Positions 26,332 through 40,191 of a DNA stretch of 64,000 nt are shown one piece after another. The translations under genes and the position numbers were made by a program. Numbering within the stretch: the first letter of the stretch is position 1; each line of letters opens with the position of its first letter. This DNA is from Holacanthus passer. Lineage: Eukaryota; Chordata; Actinopteri; Pomacanthidae. The DNA is taken from the NCBI GenBank assembly GCA_025331565.1, contig JAFREQ010000009.1:7491501-7555500 (forward strand). The letters run 5' to 3'. The notes beneath the pieces are model-generated. The model was not told the origin of the DNA. It saw only the letters and a program-made list of their open reading frames with translations, and ran no database searches.

Positions 26332-27293
26332 GTTTTGAAAATCAGACAATCATTTCCACATTTAGCCAAATATTGTCAGAGCCATGCTTTACATGTGGAC
26401 CTATGAAATACCAAAGAAGTCAGATCTTGAAATGCAGTCAGAGAGAAATAAATAATTAAAAGAATGATATTGTGTATTTCACCACAGCAGCCATCAAGTG
26501 AGTGATAGTGTTGCATGAAAACAACCACAATAAAACACATCATGATTGTGTTGAATTAATTAGCTTTGCCTCCTCAACATGGGCCAACAGCTGGAGTGTG
26601 AAATAGACACAAACACATCTTAATTCCCATTTGATTTCATCTTTTTTTTTTTTCTCCATGTGCAGCAGATTCTTAACCCAAAAAACCACACATACAGTTG
26701 TTTTTGAAAGCAGGCATGCGGCGTTTCACGTGCAACAGTTGCTTCGACATGAACGTGTAGAATAACACACAAGGACACTTCAGGCCCGGGGTCCTTTCCA
26801 GACAAGTCTTTGAAGTGAGGGATCGTCGTTAGAGGGAGGCTGCACATTCGGTGGAAGCTGCAGATAGAGGCAGCCTTCGCAGAACTTATGCAACTTTCCC
26901 AGATGGTAACAACTGCATTTGATCAATGACGGAGAGGGAAGATTGTAGAAACAAAGTGGACAAGGGTTTTTACTCCTTTCAAAAAAAAAGGTGACTTCAC
27001 GCTTTTTCTGTTAAAACGCTGTTCAGCCAACCGTAAAAAGCCGGACAGCAGGAACTCCTCGCAACCACCCCTTCGGCTTTTTCCTCTCTCACCTCACATT
27101 GTCATTCATCTCAAATTGTTTATTTTTCCACTCGTTCTGAGAGTAATGGAAACAGGCAGGAGAGCCAATTGTAGACAATCCCGATGAAATTACCCCTGCA
27201 GAACAAGCCGGCGCGTCGGCTCCCAAGCTGACCGGGACCTCGCTACTGATGGCCCCCAGATGAAATTGCTTCCCAATTAAACTCACTCCTGTT

Positions 27294-27294
<1 letters not shown>

Positions 27295-27324
<30 letters not shown>
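27295..27324 (+). repeat. A30 homopolymer
   Basis: Thirty consecutive A. No retrotransposed body is recognisable on its 5' side. Confidence 0.95.
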
Positions 27325-27326
<2 letters not shown>

Positions 27327-30300
27327 GAGGTAATGCCATCCCTTCTGGAAACCCCTCGCCAGCCACGGGGAGGCAAATGGCAATTTCACCCTATTCACTT
27401 TTTCTTGTTTTCTTTTTTCTTTTTTTGTAATGAAAGGGTTGGTGGAATAATTGGCTTTTTGGCATCTGTTGCAAACAGTAAGCATGACTACGAGAGGCGA
27501 TTCCCAGGAGACAGAAACCAGGGACGCATTAAGCAAAATCTGTAATGTGTATTAATAATGCAATTAAAGCAGCAGAAATGTGCCCTTTTGTAAATGCCAT
27601 TTGTAATGTCCTTTATGATTGCATTCATTTTTCTATATGATGGAGCGACTGCTCCGCCTCCTTTACGTGCATTGTATTGTGCTTCTATAACATAACTAAC
27701 AAAACTAACATTTGTGCGTGTATTAATAAAAAATGCCTACCAGATTGTATCCCAAAAGATGGAAACAAACAAAGCATATTTCATTGTGCCGTGATAATGC
27801 TGTGTATCACCAAACATAACTTATTGCAATCAGCCGTCCTCTCTCATGTGTGCTCCTGAATTGTTAGTGGGAAATTAGTCAAATTAGTGAATTTTGTTTG
27901 CACAGCCATGAATCATAGCAGCAATGTAACACCACTGATGATCAGACAAATCAAAAGCAATATCAAATGGGAGCTGTCTCAGCCACAAGTGTAAGTAATA
28001 ATTAAAGTGATTTTTCTCGAACCATTAAAAGCCTCATTATTATACACACAAATACGTTGCTGTGCTGGCAGGATCTAATGAAAGGCTGTTGAACGCATTA
28101 AGAAAAGCAAACATTTACAATTATTTTTCATTATTTAACCAATCTGTGATCTCCTCCGGCAGCATACGTTTCAGATAAATCTTTCTAAAATGATTTGCAA
28201 AATTAGTAGCACATCTGCTGGAAACGTATACAAACAAATTCCAACACCAGGAATCCATCCATGTGTGAACAGACGTGCTGCGACACAAGAAATAAAAAAA
28301 CTTTGAGAAAGCGATGGAGCTGACTGGATGTCAGCGGACAGCTCCTCGCCCTGGGGTGCTTGTGTGTGCGTGTGTGTGTGTGTCTGCTGGGGGTGACGGA
28401 GGTCTCCAACAGGGCTGCTAGACTCTCACAGACAGGCCAAGAGGTAAACAGGATCCTGGAGAGTCGCCCATGGCATCAAATACCGAGAGGACTCGCGAGC
28501 ACCTGCTTCAGTGTTCGGTGGGCATGAAATTGAATGGAGCGGCGGTGACGCAGGGTATCATCATGCATCGCTGAGGCGTTTTTTTTCAAAGAGTTGTCTG
28601 TAGTGCCTCCATGATCTCGTAACTGTGAACGAGTTCCACTTTGACAATGCGCCAGCCACGGGGCGCGGACGAGTGTTTCGCAACTAATGCACACTTAAAG
28701 CAGAGAAGGGAAGATTTGTCCCAGAGCGCTAATTAGGTATACTTCTGAGGCTTTGATAGGGCTGTTGATAGATACAAATGACTCCACACTTACTTCACCA
28801 GGTGCTGAGGCGTCTGGCTTTCAGAACTCATTTTCTGGCCTCTACTCTGTTTTGGAACAAACACTCCCCATCCACTGGCATTTCCACGCGTTCCCAGTCG
28901 CTTCCACCTGCTCGCACTTTCAAACCACTCAGCGACCGGAGGACGGCGGTACGAGTCACAGCAGGTGTCAGAGCACAATTCAACTCTGAAGGCTAACAAG
29001 CCTCGTTCTGAAGCCAAAAACGAGACAAAGCAGGCTTTTCATTCCAGGGTTTAGTGCTGTGATATGTTACCACTACATTAGACCTTTCCCAGCTAATTGT
29101 GTTTTGGAAAATGGCAGGTCGATGATGTTTTTTTCAGCTTACATAAAACATTTTGCATGACTTGATTATACATGTGTTCGGGCCTGACACAGTATAATCA
29201 TATGAATTTAGCTCAGTGGTCTTCAGCATCTAAAAAACTGTCACCTTTCAATCCAGTTTAGCCAATTTTATCCCAGACATAGAGGCACCTCTTCAACAAA
29301 TTATTTGCTTTGCATTCGGCAAGAATGAGGATGTTGAACCTTTAGATGCAGACTTCTTACACAAGTGATCAACACATAAATTCAATTCGTGGTGCTTTAA
29401 AAATTCACCCAAAAACTGATTTTCTGTGCTGCATACTGCATGAAGCCCACCCTCCTTAGACACTTGAGTTAAAAAAAAAATGCCTTAACTGGTGGAGAAA
29501 AATCAAGAAATGTGGAGGAGGTGTCCTCCTTTAAGAACAGACAGATATGCAATCTGTGCCGTGTGTGAGTAGATGGACACAGCAGTAGTAAAATCACAAT
29601 GTGCAGAAACAGAATGATATTAGATCAATTCATTGGTGACTTCCTGCAATCCTGCTGTCACTGTGAGTTCGACATGCAACCAGCAAAAGCCAGAACGTCG
29701 CTGCACCTGACCAAGAAATAGTTCGGCCTAAAACTCAACCTCCTTGTGAAACCTCAACCTTTTTTTTCTGCATCTCTTTATTAGCTATTAGCTAATTGTC
29801 CATATGAGGTGACCTGTGCTTGTCTCACTTCCTGACTCAGCGGTGTGGATGGTTAGATTAAGATCACGGATTACCTATTTAACGCAGTCATAAAATAATT
29901 TTATTACGCCCTGTCTGACAGTATCACATAAGTAGACAGTCTGTATTTGATTGTTCTAGTTCTTTAATGAAGCCATATGATGTTTACACTGAGTGAAATA
30001 TTTAAAACCAAGACTCATTTTACAAAAATACTCCTGATGTCTTGAGCATCATCTTACACACTTTACCCCATTTTTTTTATCTCATGTTTGGTGTCCTTGT
30101 AAACTCTGGAATCTCCACTAGAATTTAAAATAATGTTCTGCGAGTTCAAAAAATGTTTGGCTCCAGAGCATATGCTCATACTGACTGGCCCACTGGTGGA
30201 TTTAAGGTCATTATACATTAGGGAACATTCAACTTTTCTTTTCCTACAAACTCAACCTCATTCGTAACAAATAAGACCTGGCTAATGACCATTAGATGCT

Positions 30301-33300
30301 CGTGCTCTCATCTGTGCAAAACTTGCATTATACTAATTTATTTTTGTAAGCATGAGTTAATTCCTGAACAGCCCCAACCAAACATCGGCAGATTTAAAAA
30401 GTATTTAAAATTAGGCCTCGCTGAAAGATGTAAAATTCAGTCAATCTTTCACTTCAAGCTCCATTTCGCCTTTCAAATATCAGTAGCTTATCTAATTTCT
30501 GTGGTCTTTTAATGTCTATCCAATATTAATAGCCAGAGGACCCCTCTATAAATGAACAACCTCCTTATTAATAAAACAACTGCACTGCTCCAGCACTTAG
30601 GAACTGAAATGACACTCTGTTCCCTCTCTTAGCTTCTTTGAAAGAATAGAAATATGAGCCAGGGGGTTAATGAATTTCTGAACAATATTTTCATATCACC
30701 ATGATTAACACTTCCATCGTCATCATTATTATACAGCAGAACTTAGGCTTTGTGGCATTTTACTGAAACTCGCACTGGAATATTGCTGCGGCCATGTCAA
30801 TAACTACTGTATCCCCAAGCATGATAGCATGAAAATGGCATCAATTGGCCTAAACCCTTCCCCCAACAGCATTTGTCCAATTATAGCTTAGACATTATAA
30901 CTGAGAGCTTCTTTTCTTTTCCTTTTCATCTGCTCTAAAACCAAAAAGCACAAGAGAAAACATGTCCATTGTCCTCGTCCTAAAATCCTTTTCTCTTAGA
31001 ACGTTAAAAGTGAAAACACACCATTGGAAGATACAACAGTCTGATCATACATGTCCTTTATCATATTTATAATACCAGGACAAACTATGGCACTGATGTC
31101 TTTCACATGGATTGTTATAAGCTGATAAGGATGCTGACTTTTTACCCACGACTTATATCTAAAGACACATTTAAAATTTAAGACCTGTTTTGCAGAGTCC
31201 TCGTTTTATAAAAAGCCAACTGGAAACATTAAAAAGTCAGCAACTTTTTTCGAGCAGCGACAGTCGTGTCAGCCGAGAAAATCGAGGGCCCGTTGTTTAA
31301 AAGAATTTCAAGGGTAAATCCGCCAACGTGATTATTCTAACCTGCCTCTGTGCGGTGCCAGAAGGGTGAGGTGTACAGTAACTAAGGGGATATATTCTAT
31401 GCATTAGTGTCAGTGTATGTTCTCTATAACAGATCAAATATCAGTGCTCTGCATCCAGTTTTACACAGAAACCACACAGGCTGAATAATAAGATGTCCTT
31501 TGTACTGAGTAAGTGGTGGCAGCAAATAGACATCCATGCAAAGCAGTGACGTCTGTGAGAGGCAAAGAGGTGACAAGCCAAGAAAATGTTACTCTCCCCG
31601 AATGCCGACAAATAGGTCACCAAACCACAACCCAACAAGGAGGAGAGGAAGTAGGGTGATGTGATTCACGGGGCAGACAAAGAGCAAAATAAAGCATAAG
31701 AAATAGGACAGAGTGACAGCCACTGCCGAGCCGAGTAATGGCTACGAAGAGCTTCTAATTATATCGCTCCAGACCGATTCACGACGCTTCATAATATGGC
31801 GAATAAAGTTGTGTGGTTTTTTTTGTCACTAAGTGAGTCATATGATGGTTTTTAGAGGGGTTTTTTTTTCCTATAAGGTTTTTGCCTCATTTTCTTCTTG
31901 CCACTGAGAATAAGGCAGAGAGGAAAAGAAATAAAGCAGCAGAGGAGGAGGAAATCTCAGAAAGACAAAGATGACAAGAAAAAAAAAAAGTTCCTTGCGC
32001 GCGTATAGATTTTAGACGGGAGGGAAAATGCACAAAGCAGAGCAGAAATGTGCTCTTTCAATGCCGGCCTAAAAATAGGGATTTAGGCAGGAGCATTTCT
32101 AAACCTGACAGCGTTTGGAGTTTTGTTTCTTTAGCTGTTAAGAAATGAGAGAGCAGAAGCCTCTGCCAAGTGTGTATGTGAATCCCTTACGCTCAACCGG
32201 GGATATTGGGACGCCTGCCACCAGGATGTTAGAGGGATAGCAGCCTGGAGAGAAAGAGAGGCACATGAATGAACAGTGACTCCACAGCAAGACAGCCTTC
32301 TGTGCTGCAGTCTGCCCCAATCTCTGCCTCTTACATAACTCCATATTATACCCAAAGTCCTTAGAGTACAAAGACGCCAAGCTGGCATACTTGGATTCAG
32401 TAACAACTCCTTATTTTTGGATTTTACACAGAAATAGCACTCGGTATTAAAGGTTAAGGCAATGTTTGAGATTTTTCTTATTATCAACAACCTGTCTGTC
32501 TTTGAAGACATAAAATCACAGAAATGTGTCACAAAAATATACTTTGATTTTCTAAAAGATGCAAATAATTTCCCAAATAGCTGTGCTTTTAGCAAATGCT
32601 CCTGTAATAGGAGAATAGTTCTTTTATTAGGGTCTATTTTGTGGTCTGCTCGTAAAGTTAACGCTTCCCTACAGTGCCAGTGTTCATGTTAATGAAGGAA
32701 CATGATTAGATAAGATTTTGGATAACAGTGGTGGTTTATGGGAAAGCATGATAAGCTATATGAGGCTTTACCGACACACACACAAAGATAGAGACACATT
32801 GGACAGCAAAGGAAGAGAAAACAGGAAGTCTTTGGGCCGGCCTTCAAAGTCCTGGTGCGCCGTTTTCTACAAGCAGTCCTGTCTCAAGAGATTTAATCAA
32901 TACAGAGGAGAGAGATGTGCAACATCGTCCCCCAGACACGTCTACGTTGCTGCTGCACTGGTGTAGAAATCACAAATAGAGCAGCCAATTACAGAAGCAC
33001 CACTGGGCTGCTGCTTCTCCACCTCTTCAACGTCGTGCCATCCATTGATTTAACCTGGAGTTGTTCAGCTCATGCACAGCTGAGTGGAAATAAAAGACTA
33101 AAGTTAAGGCACAGAGAAGAACAAACAGTCCGCAGGGTGCCCGCATCATATTTGCAATGTCTGCATGGGCCTTATTGGTGTACTGGTTTCCTGACTTACT
33201 GACCTCTTCTTCCTCTGTGCTGGAAATAATGTGCAAACAAGTGAGCCTCATTGTGAGCTGCTTTTCCCCCAAAACAAGTCTCTGATGGAAACAGACTGCA

Positions 33301-34473
33301 AGGTGAGGCGAGGTTCTTTAAACAACAGAGTACGCAGAAAGGGTGACGTCGGCAGCGAAAGGCCTCCAGCAGGAGAAAAAAAAAAAAAAAACCCTCATGC
33401 AAATCTCATCTCCCTGAGCACCTCTGATGCAACATCTACAACACGGCAGCAGACAGGCAGGTAGCCGCAGAAGTGGGTCAGTTAAACAGGTCAAGATGGA
33501 TGAACAAGGGAAACGCATTCTTCTTACGAACTAATTAATACCTCCAAGACTTTTCCTGTGCTATTTTTTTTCCCCCTTTACACGAGTAGTTGGGCGTTAA
33601 AACCATACTGACACCACCAAACAAGCCACCAGCGGCCCGGCGGTCAGACCATTAGTCTGAGCGATAGAGAAAAGGCTGAGACCCATCTGTCACGCCACCA
33701 GATGAGGAGATTAGAAAGGAGGCTATGTAAAGAGAAACTAATTTAGAAATAACAAGAGAGAAATTGCAAGGTAAAGGTGCTCTGAACAGGCCCCTCGGGG
33801 ACTGCATGCATAATGACTTTTTGCAATCGAGGAGAAGAAAACAACTCTTCAGACTTAAATGTCCACAAGTAGTTTGTCCGCTCATTAAAAATTCACAGCT
33901 TCTCATCATGTCAGACAACATTAAAGTCTCAATAATAATCTTGCTGTATTGACAATCTAAAGACACAGATCGTGATGACCTTTGACCGCCACGGCTGCAC
34001 GGGCCCCTGAAGACACAGAGAGAGCAGAAGTAAAAGCAGATAAAAGAGGAAATAAGTGACGCAGACGAGCAGAGAAAGAGCGGATATTACTGACGATTGA
34101 TCCATATCATGATGGGAGAGACAAGTAGATTTTCATATTGTAATTTTCAATGGAGGGAGACAATTAAAACAGGACTCATCGTTATCTCGGGGTCAGAGGA
34201 AAATTTATTCATAGCCCCTCATCAAGCGGTGCAGGGATGTACCAAAACAGGCAGGCAGCAGCCCTTCCTGCACTCTAACAAGCTGATATTTTGAAAAGAG
34301 ATTTTTTTTTTCAGCCTAAAATACCAAACTCATTTCCATCTTTGCTAACTGCAGGCAACATAATGAACCCAATCATGGCGATTTTCCACAGGTATTTCAC
34401 TCAGAGACATCTGCATCCTGGAATGAAAGGAGATACTAATTTGGCTGGAAGGACCGAGAAGGATTTTGTGATT

Positions 34474-34502
34474 CTGTGTGTGTGTGTGTGTGTGTGTGTG
34501 TT
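34474..34502 (+). repeat. (TG)n microsatellite
   Basis: About 14 TG units, followed by a G-rich segment GGGTGGGGGACGGGGGGG. Confidence 0.95.
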
Positions 34503-35344
34503 TGGGTGGGGGACGGGGGGGTAAATCTGTCAAGAGTGTGGGTGCATGAATTTGAGCGAAATACACATGCGCCAGCAACCTGATGCAGCACGGCGAAGCT
34601 TCCAAGTTTTCAAATCCTATACACCCCCTGCCACCACACTGGGTCCCTGAGGACTGGAAAAATTTAATCACACTAAACATATGTGTAAGGTGAGGTGACA
34701 CGCTATCAAAGAAACGCCAGCATGAAGAGAAGCAGAAAGAAGTAATGTCATGAGGATTCGTGCTGAATATCCAGCGGATAAAACCACATTCCCACAGGAG
34801 CGGGCAGGCTGCTGCGCCTCACCCCCACACACCGAGGCTATGGGGGGATTTCACCTCTTTGATAAGTGTTTCATAATGAAAGAGTCAATGGATCCTCCTG
34901 GCAGGACAATTCTGCACAACATGCTGATAAATGTGTTCATTTGTCACAGAGCATGCAGGTACAGTGTACATGTGCACATTTAGATGCTGTTTCCTGTTCA
35001 TGAGCCAAAACTCTAATGTGCTTACATGACTGCTGAAACCCACCTTTTTGAAACTGTATTGAGATTCTCACGTAGGCAAAAACTGACTCATAGACTCATC
35101 CTGAAAAAAAAAAAAGTTTATTCCTACATGAGGGCCTGGAGCTGCAACTATTCCGTGAATGAAAATATGTACTATACACTATGTGCTTGTAGTATAAGCA
35201 AAGATTGTCTTTACTGCGGTGGAGACAGTCCAGTCACTTCACACGAGTTAATTGACACACCAGAGTAAAAACCTGGAGTATCAGGCGTTCTCAGATGCTC
35301 GGAGCATACAAGCATGACTTGGCACCAAATTGAGTCGGCAAAGC

Positions 35345-36545
35345 TGGGGAGCTGATATCTCCATATGGTATTTTTAGACCTTACTAATGCCTTTGGCTGT
35401 TTACCACATCAACTATTGTGGAAGGGTTTTGATTCGCAGAATTCTGGGCATTCAGTATTTTCTAGGTATCCAGAGATGACTCACAAAGACAGAGAACGAC
35501 GAGATCATGGCACTACAATTTTACCTCTACCTTTTATCATGATATTGGAGGTGATCATTCAAACATCAAGGTAAGTGGGAGGCAGAGAGAAGCAACAGAG
35601 AGGATTGTACTTCTTATCCATCGGGCCACATGTGAATAATCTACTTCCAGGAAGCATGGCTTTGGTGACGTGCAGGGCGAAATATACTGAGAGGCAGCTT
35701 TTTATTTGTCCTGGTTACGTACATATAGCCATTGTTATAACAGCTGTTCAACAAATGTTATGTTCAGAGTTGCTTCACATTGAAATGCGGTATTTTCCAC
35801 AATGAGACCTAGAAGTGAATGTATTTAAAGGTTTTTCAAACTCCAAAATACAGCACAATGGTCTATAATACTCACAAACTGGATTTTACAACTCTGGAAA
35901 AGTTAAATATAATATTGCCAGATAATATTGTGTTGTGTTATGGGTTCAGCTTTTTTTTTTTTTTTTTTTGCTGGAACTGGAGAACTGGAGATAAATGTAT
36001 TAACTACTTTTTCTTTTTTTTGTTACGCTGGTCTGGTCAGCTCAGACACCATTCACGAAAGCTTTGAAAGAAACGTTTTTTGTTTTTTTTCAGACGAAAA
36101 GTAACTTAGAAAAATTATCCTGGCAAAACTAGTTATTTCAAGGCTTTTGTAAAAAAGGTCAGGGTTATGAGGCAACATTTAAAGTAGCTGATGCTCATAA
36201 TTCGGTTTTATAAGACCAGTGTAGCTCTTGACAAGATTGAACATTAAAGGGAAGTTGCAGAGGATTCTGGATACTATCTACATGTCAGTCCAAGAAGAGG
36301 TATTGAGGTACCGCATGTCAGTCCATGCAGGTGAAGGTAAAGACAAGGCTCAAAGGATCTAAAGTAGTGGTGGAGTTGGTGGCACATGGACATTGTAGGA
36401 CAGAAAGACAAGAGAGGGAGAAAGAAGAGTGTGACACAAAGGGCAACCTTTATGAAGCAAACTCCCTCAGGGAAAAGCGTCGTGGAGGAGCTGCATCAGC
36501 AGGAGGAAGCAGCAAGACGGGTTAGAGTGGTTCCTCAGGCGAAAC
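35345..36545 (+). mobile_element. decayed LINE fragment with reverse-transcriptase remnant
   Basis: MVFLDLTNAFGCLPHQLLW (from 35365) matches the FLDLxNAFGSxPHxLLW core of a LINE reverse transcriptase frequent in fish and invertebrate genomes. Further on, ILEVIIQTSR (near 35543) and GLYFLSIGPHVNNL (near 35599) fall where a family member has MEVIIRASR and the catalytic YxDD. Here the acidic pair reads NN, so the site is lost. Downstream, VVEELHQQEEAARRVRVVPQ then AKQS (near 36480) matches the linker region of the same protein type. Stops and frame changes intervene; the element is dead. Confidence 0.8.
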
Positions 36546-39500
36546 AGTCAGTGGATTTATTCTAAATGTTAAGTGATAATGAACCTGGGCTGGAGGGAGA
36601 TTTGTGGTAAACCAGATTAAATTGTGATGTGTGAGCTATGATAGCACATCCTGGGTACATCCATTTAAATGTCCAAAAATGTAACATAAATTATTTAGCA
36701 GCAGAAACTGAGAGCGAATAGATAGAAAATGCATTTGTCATTTGATGTGAGTATATTGTTGCATTTGACCAGAGTGTTTAAAAGAAAAAGGGACTAAAAG
36801 GGATTTCTGAGCTGGCATATTTTAGGCCAGGTATGGGTGGGAAGAGATTAGCACATGGGAGTAGATTTGAGGAAGCAGTTGATAAGCCCACATGAAACAG
36901 CAAGCTCCACCATAGCTGGCGCAGATAAAACACACAATGGATGGTTTAGCGTGCAGAGCTCACGGTGTCGTGGCAGGACACAGCAGACGAGGCAACGTGG
37001 AGGGAAAAACAAGGTGGTGTCAGAGATGGAGCGCTGGGGTTGGAAAGGGTGCGATAAGTGGTGGCTAAGAATTCCTAGCAAGGTTGATCTTGATCCTGAA
37101 ATTATATAAATTACTGCTAACATCAGTTGGTCATTTGTTTGCAGAGCTTAACATTGGAGGTGGAAACAATGGAAAGCCATGATTGTGAATGAAACGTCGG
37201 CCTCAGCATTGTTTGTTTGCAGCACAGTTGGCACTGCAGTATAGCGTTGGCTGTGACCATCCTTTGTCTAGTGCTGTGCAGGTTTTTGAAGCCAGTGTAG
37301 CTGCACTGTTATTGTCATAGAGAATATGAATACTTTATTAATGATTAGTTAATGTTGGGAAGTAGAGACCTAACATAGAAGGGGGGTTCACTGTAACTTC
37401 ATAACCTTTTGTGTCACTTATAATCAGTGCAACAAAGAAATGGTCAAGTAAAGCTTCAACTTTCATCGTCCTGTTTTTTGGCATTTTATGGCTTGTAAAC
37501 ATTTGGATTAGAAGATTAATGAACAGTAATGCCTGCCTGATGTTCCTCTATCACAAGTCCTGTCATTTCAGAACATGATATATTAAACGTATGATTGTAC
37601 ATTTTCAGGAAAATTAATTGAAAAACAGTTGTTAAAGAAACATAAACAGCACATTTATGAGGTGGCTCCAATGAAGCCGTATTGCCTTTAATCCCAGGTC
37701 ATTTGGCTTTAAAGGCGACGTCTCCTCTTGTCTGTGCAGTAAGATGTAAAAAGGCAATAAAGGAGATTTTATTGGCTGCTGTACCAAGCTAATAAAACGT
37801 GACTGCATCCTTCTTTTGACAGAGGTTTGCCCCGGATTGTGACACAAGGGTTTTTCCTTTCTTCTGTGTGTGCTTGCTCTATATTCAAGCCCCTGGCAGG
37901 TGCTCTGCAGTCCCCGTCAACTCCCCTCAGCCTGCAGTAAACTGAGAACCTTTTCCAATCTGCTGCAAGACGAGTGTGTGCAGGTGTGACGTCAACTGTG
38001 ATCCCCAGAGAATGGATAAATGACAAAAGATGTGATTCTTCCCATCTCATTCCCTCTCCCCTGTTTCAGTGCTGAGGGGGAGGCAGCAATGAAGGAGAAG
38101 CTGCATGTCTGTCGATGTCGGTTTGCCTCCACAGACCCTCCACCCGCGCCCCTCTACGCTCCGGGTCCTCGGGGAGAGTCGGCTCCTGAAGACGCCTCTC
38201 TGTCACAGCACTGACAAGCCAAGGCTGGCCATTCTCCAACAGAGCCCAGAGGTGACAGAGCTGTGGAGGAGCCCCCTGACCTCAGCGCCACTCACTCTGT
38301 CAGAGAGCTGTCACTCTCAGGGCCTCAACACCACAGGAAGAAGACTCACATTAAAGGGTTAACGCGGTGACACACAACACACGCCCGGCGCAAAAACGAG
38401 TGCACGGGGCATGCGACACATCCCGCTCGCCCACGCACCCGTAAGCACACACAAAGACCTTGTCACTCAGGCAAACAGGGTATGTGATCTGACACAAGAT
38501 GGAGGGTACTTACGTAACACTTGATTCATTTCAAAGGTGTAATTGGATGTCTGTTTGGGTCGGGTGGAAGAGGCTCTTGGCACTGGCAATATCAAAGCTG
38601 ACATTCATCAAAGTCTGGCAAAATAACTAACACAAAGTTATTTCTGGATGGAAATCAAACTCAAAATTACATAAAATCCGACCTGATATTCATTTATTTT
38701 ACAAGAAAATAACACATATATGTTACAATGCTTCTGAGAAAATGTATGTCTAGTAATATGTTGTAGGTACAGTAACTTCACCTCAAGTTACATTTTAAAT
38801 ACTGCTGACTATGTTGTTTGGAAGAAAAACGACTATATCTTCTTCACATTATAAATCCCCAAAAATAAATTGCTTTCAGAGGGAAAGGGCACATTAATTC
38901 AAAAAGACGCATTAATTCAAAATAGATGCAAATTCATGTTTCCAAAAAGTGGTTGTCTTCACACAAAAAAAAAATATTAAAAAACTGAGAACAGATGATA
39001 GATGTAACACAAGCGCACATCTAAGAATCACAGTTCCTTCGTCCAGCTTGGATTCTAAGAACAACCTGGTACAAATGATCGTCTCTTCACTTTCGAGAGC
39101 AGAGCACAGCGCTCTCGGCGCCTTGCGTAAGGAGACACTAATCAAGCGTCCGACCGCTCGAGGCAGCAGGAGCTACAGTATGTAATATGACTTCTCTGTA
39201 TCTACGAGATGTAAACGCAGGTCCGAAGGCGTCACACTTTGTCTACATTCACCAGTTGTACATGGACATACGCACATATTCTGAGATTTAAAAAAAAACA
39301 CTTCTCACACAACACGACCAATTAACTGCTATAAATCATTGCGTTGTGTTGAGCTTAATATCCACCACAGCTCATCAACTCCCCGAATTAGCAATCAATG
39401 GCTATTTAATTGTATTATGGTAAAGAAATGCCCTGTTTGTGCTGCTTGAACATCTTTTTTTTAATTATTTAACCATTCCACTGAGACAAGAAAGGCAGCA

Positions 39501-40140
39501 TGAAGTCAAAAATATATGATATGGATATAAATCAAATGGTCAGTGTTAATATCGAAGGCAGTCTTGGACAATATAGCATTTTGCTACCTATAACTAGGTC
39601 AGGATAAGGGCAGCATATCAGCCACGTAATTCATCCTCTTGTTGAACTTTATCCCTTAGTGGTTTATTTCTATTCGAATTTCAAAACAGTTATGCAAATC
39701 AAATTATGTAGGTTGCCCCATTTGGATATGATAAAATAATTCTAAACTCCACAAATATGGACTCATTAGAGCCAGAGTGGAACCGGAGCAGTCAAAGAAT
39801 AAAACCCACACCCAAGTTCACTTCAAAACATTCAAGGAGAGTGTGTGGTATTACACACACTCTTATTGTAAACACACACGCATTTTTTTTTTTTTTTTAC
39901 GAATCCCAGATTTAGTGCAGGAACATTATGCACGCATCCTTGTTTGTGCGTACATATGAGGCCCCCGGAGTCGGTGCAGATCAAGGCAGTGGTCATTGTT
40001 TCGTCCGCAGTGTTTCATGGTGGTTTCCCAGGTAGCGGGGCGTGAGGTTTTGTAGTGCTGCCAATCATTTAAACTGAGCAGGAATGTAGAATGATGAGGT
40101 TCTTGGCAGTTGCACATCCCCACCTTTACAGGCATGTAGT
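36546..40140. other. region 3' of nf2, including its probable 3' UTR
   Basis: About 38040-38480 is clearly richer in G+C and CpG than its surroundings but has no recognised exon. The end nearest 40140 must include the nf2 3' UTR, which contains a T16 run (39883-39898, A16 in the transcript) and a candidate AATAAA at 39663. Nothing else is identified. Confidence 0.5.
39663..39668 (-). promoter_or_regulatory. candidate nf2 polyadenylation signal AATAAA
   Basis: This is the first canonical AATAAA on the minus strand after the nf2 stop, about 470 bases downstream (TTTATT on the plus strand). I see no strong GU-rich element after it, so the true 3' end may lie further on. An ATTAAA variant also occurs near 39404. 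Confidence 0.3.
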
Positions 40141-40191
40141 TTAGAGTTCCTCAAAGAAGGCCACCCTGGACTTGGTGCTCTGTAGTGTTAG
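40141..40191 (-). CDS. nf2: nf2 terminal coding exon (isoform-1-type tail)
   Basis: These 51 nt encode LTLQSTKSRVAFFEEL and a TAA stop (40141-40143), one residue from human exon 17 (LTLQSAKSRVAFFEEL). The tail lets the C-terminal domain fold onto the FERM domain. The acceptor is CTCCACAG, phase 0, which joins correctly to exon 15 across 5270 bases. I found no counterpart of the human alternative exon 16 in that intron. The short length is offset by a near-perfect match in the right frame, strand and order. Confidence 0.95.
   Translation of the reverse strand, partial: LTLQSTKSRVAFFEEL

Larger units (their letters stand above)
26332..35340. other. intergenic, low repeat content, no gene
   Basis: This 9-kb stretch has few recognisable transposons. 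It holds A30 (27295-27324), TG (28360-28383), A16 (33376-33391) and TG (34474-34502) repeats. The part 27541-28200 is AT-rich with many TAAT and AATTAA words. No exon could be supported on either strand. Confidence 0.5.
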
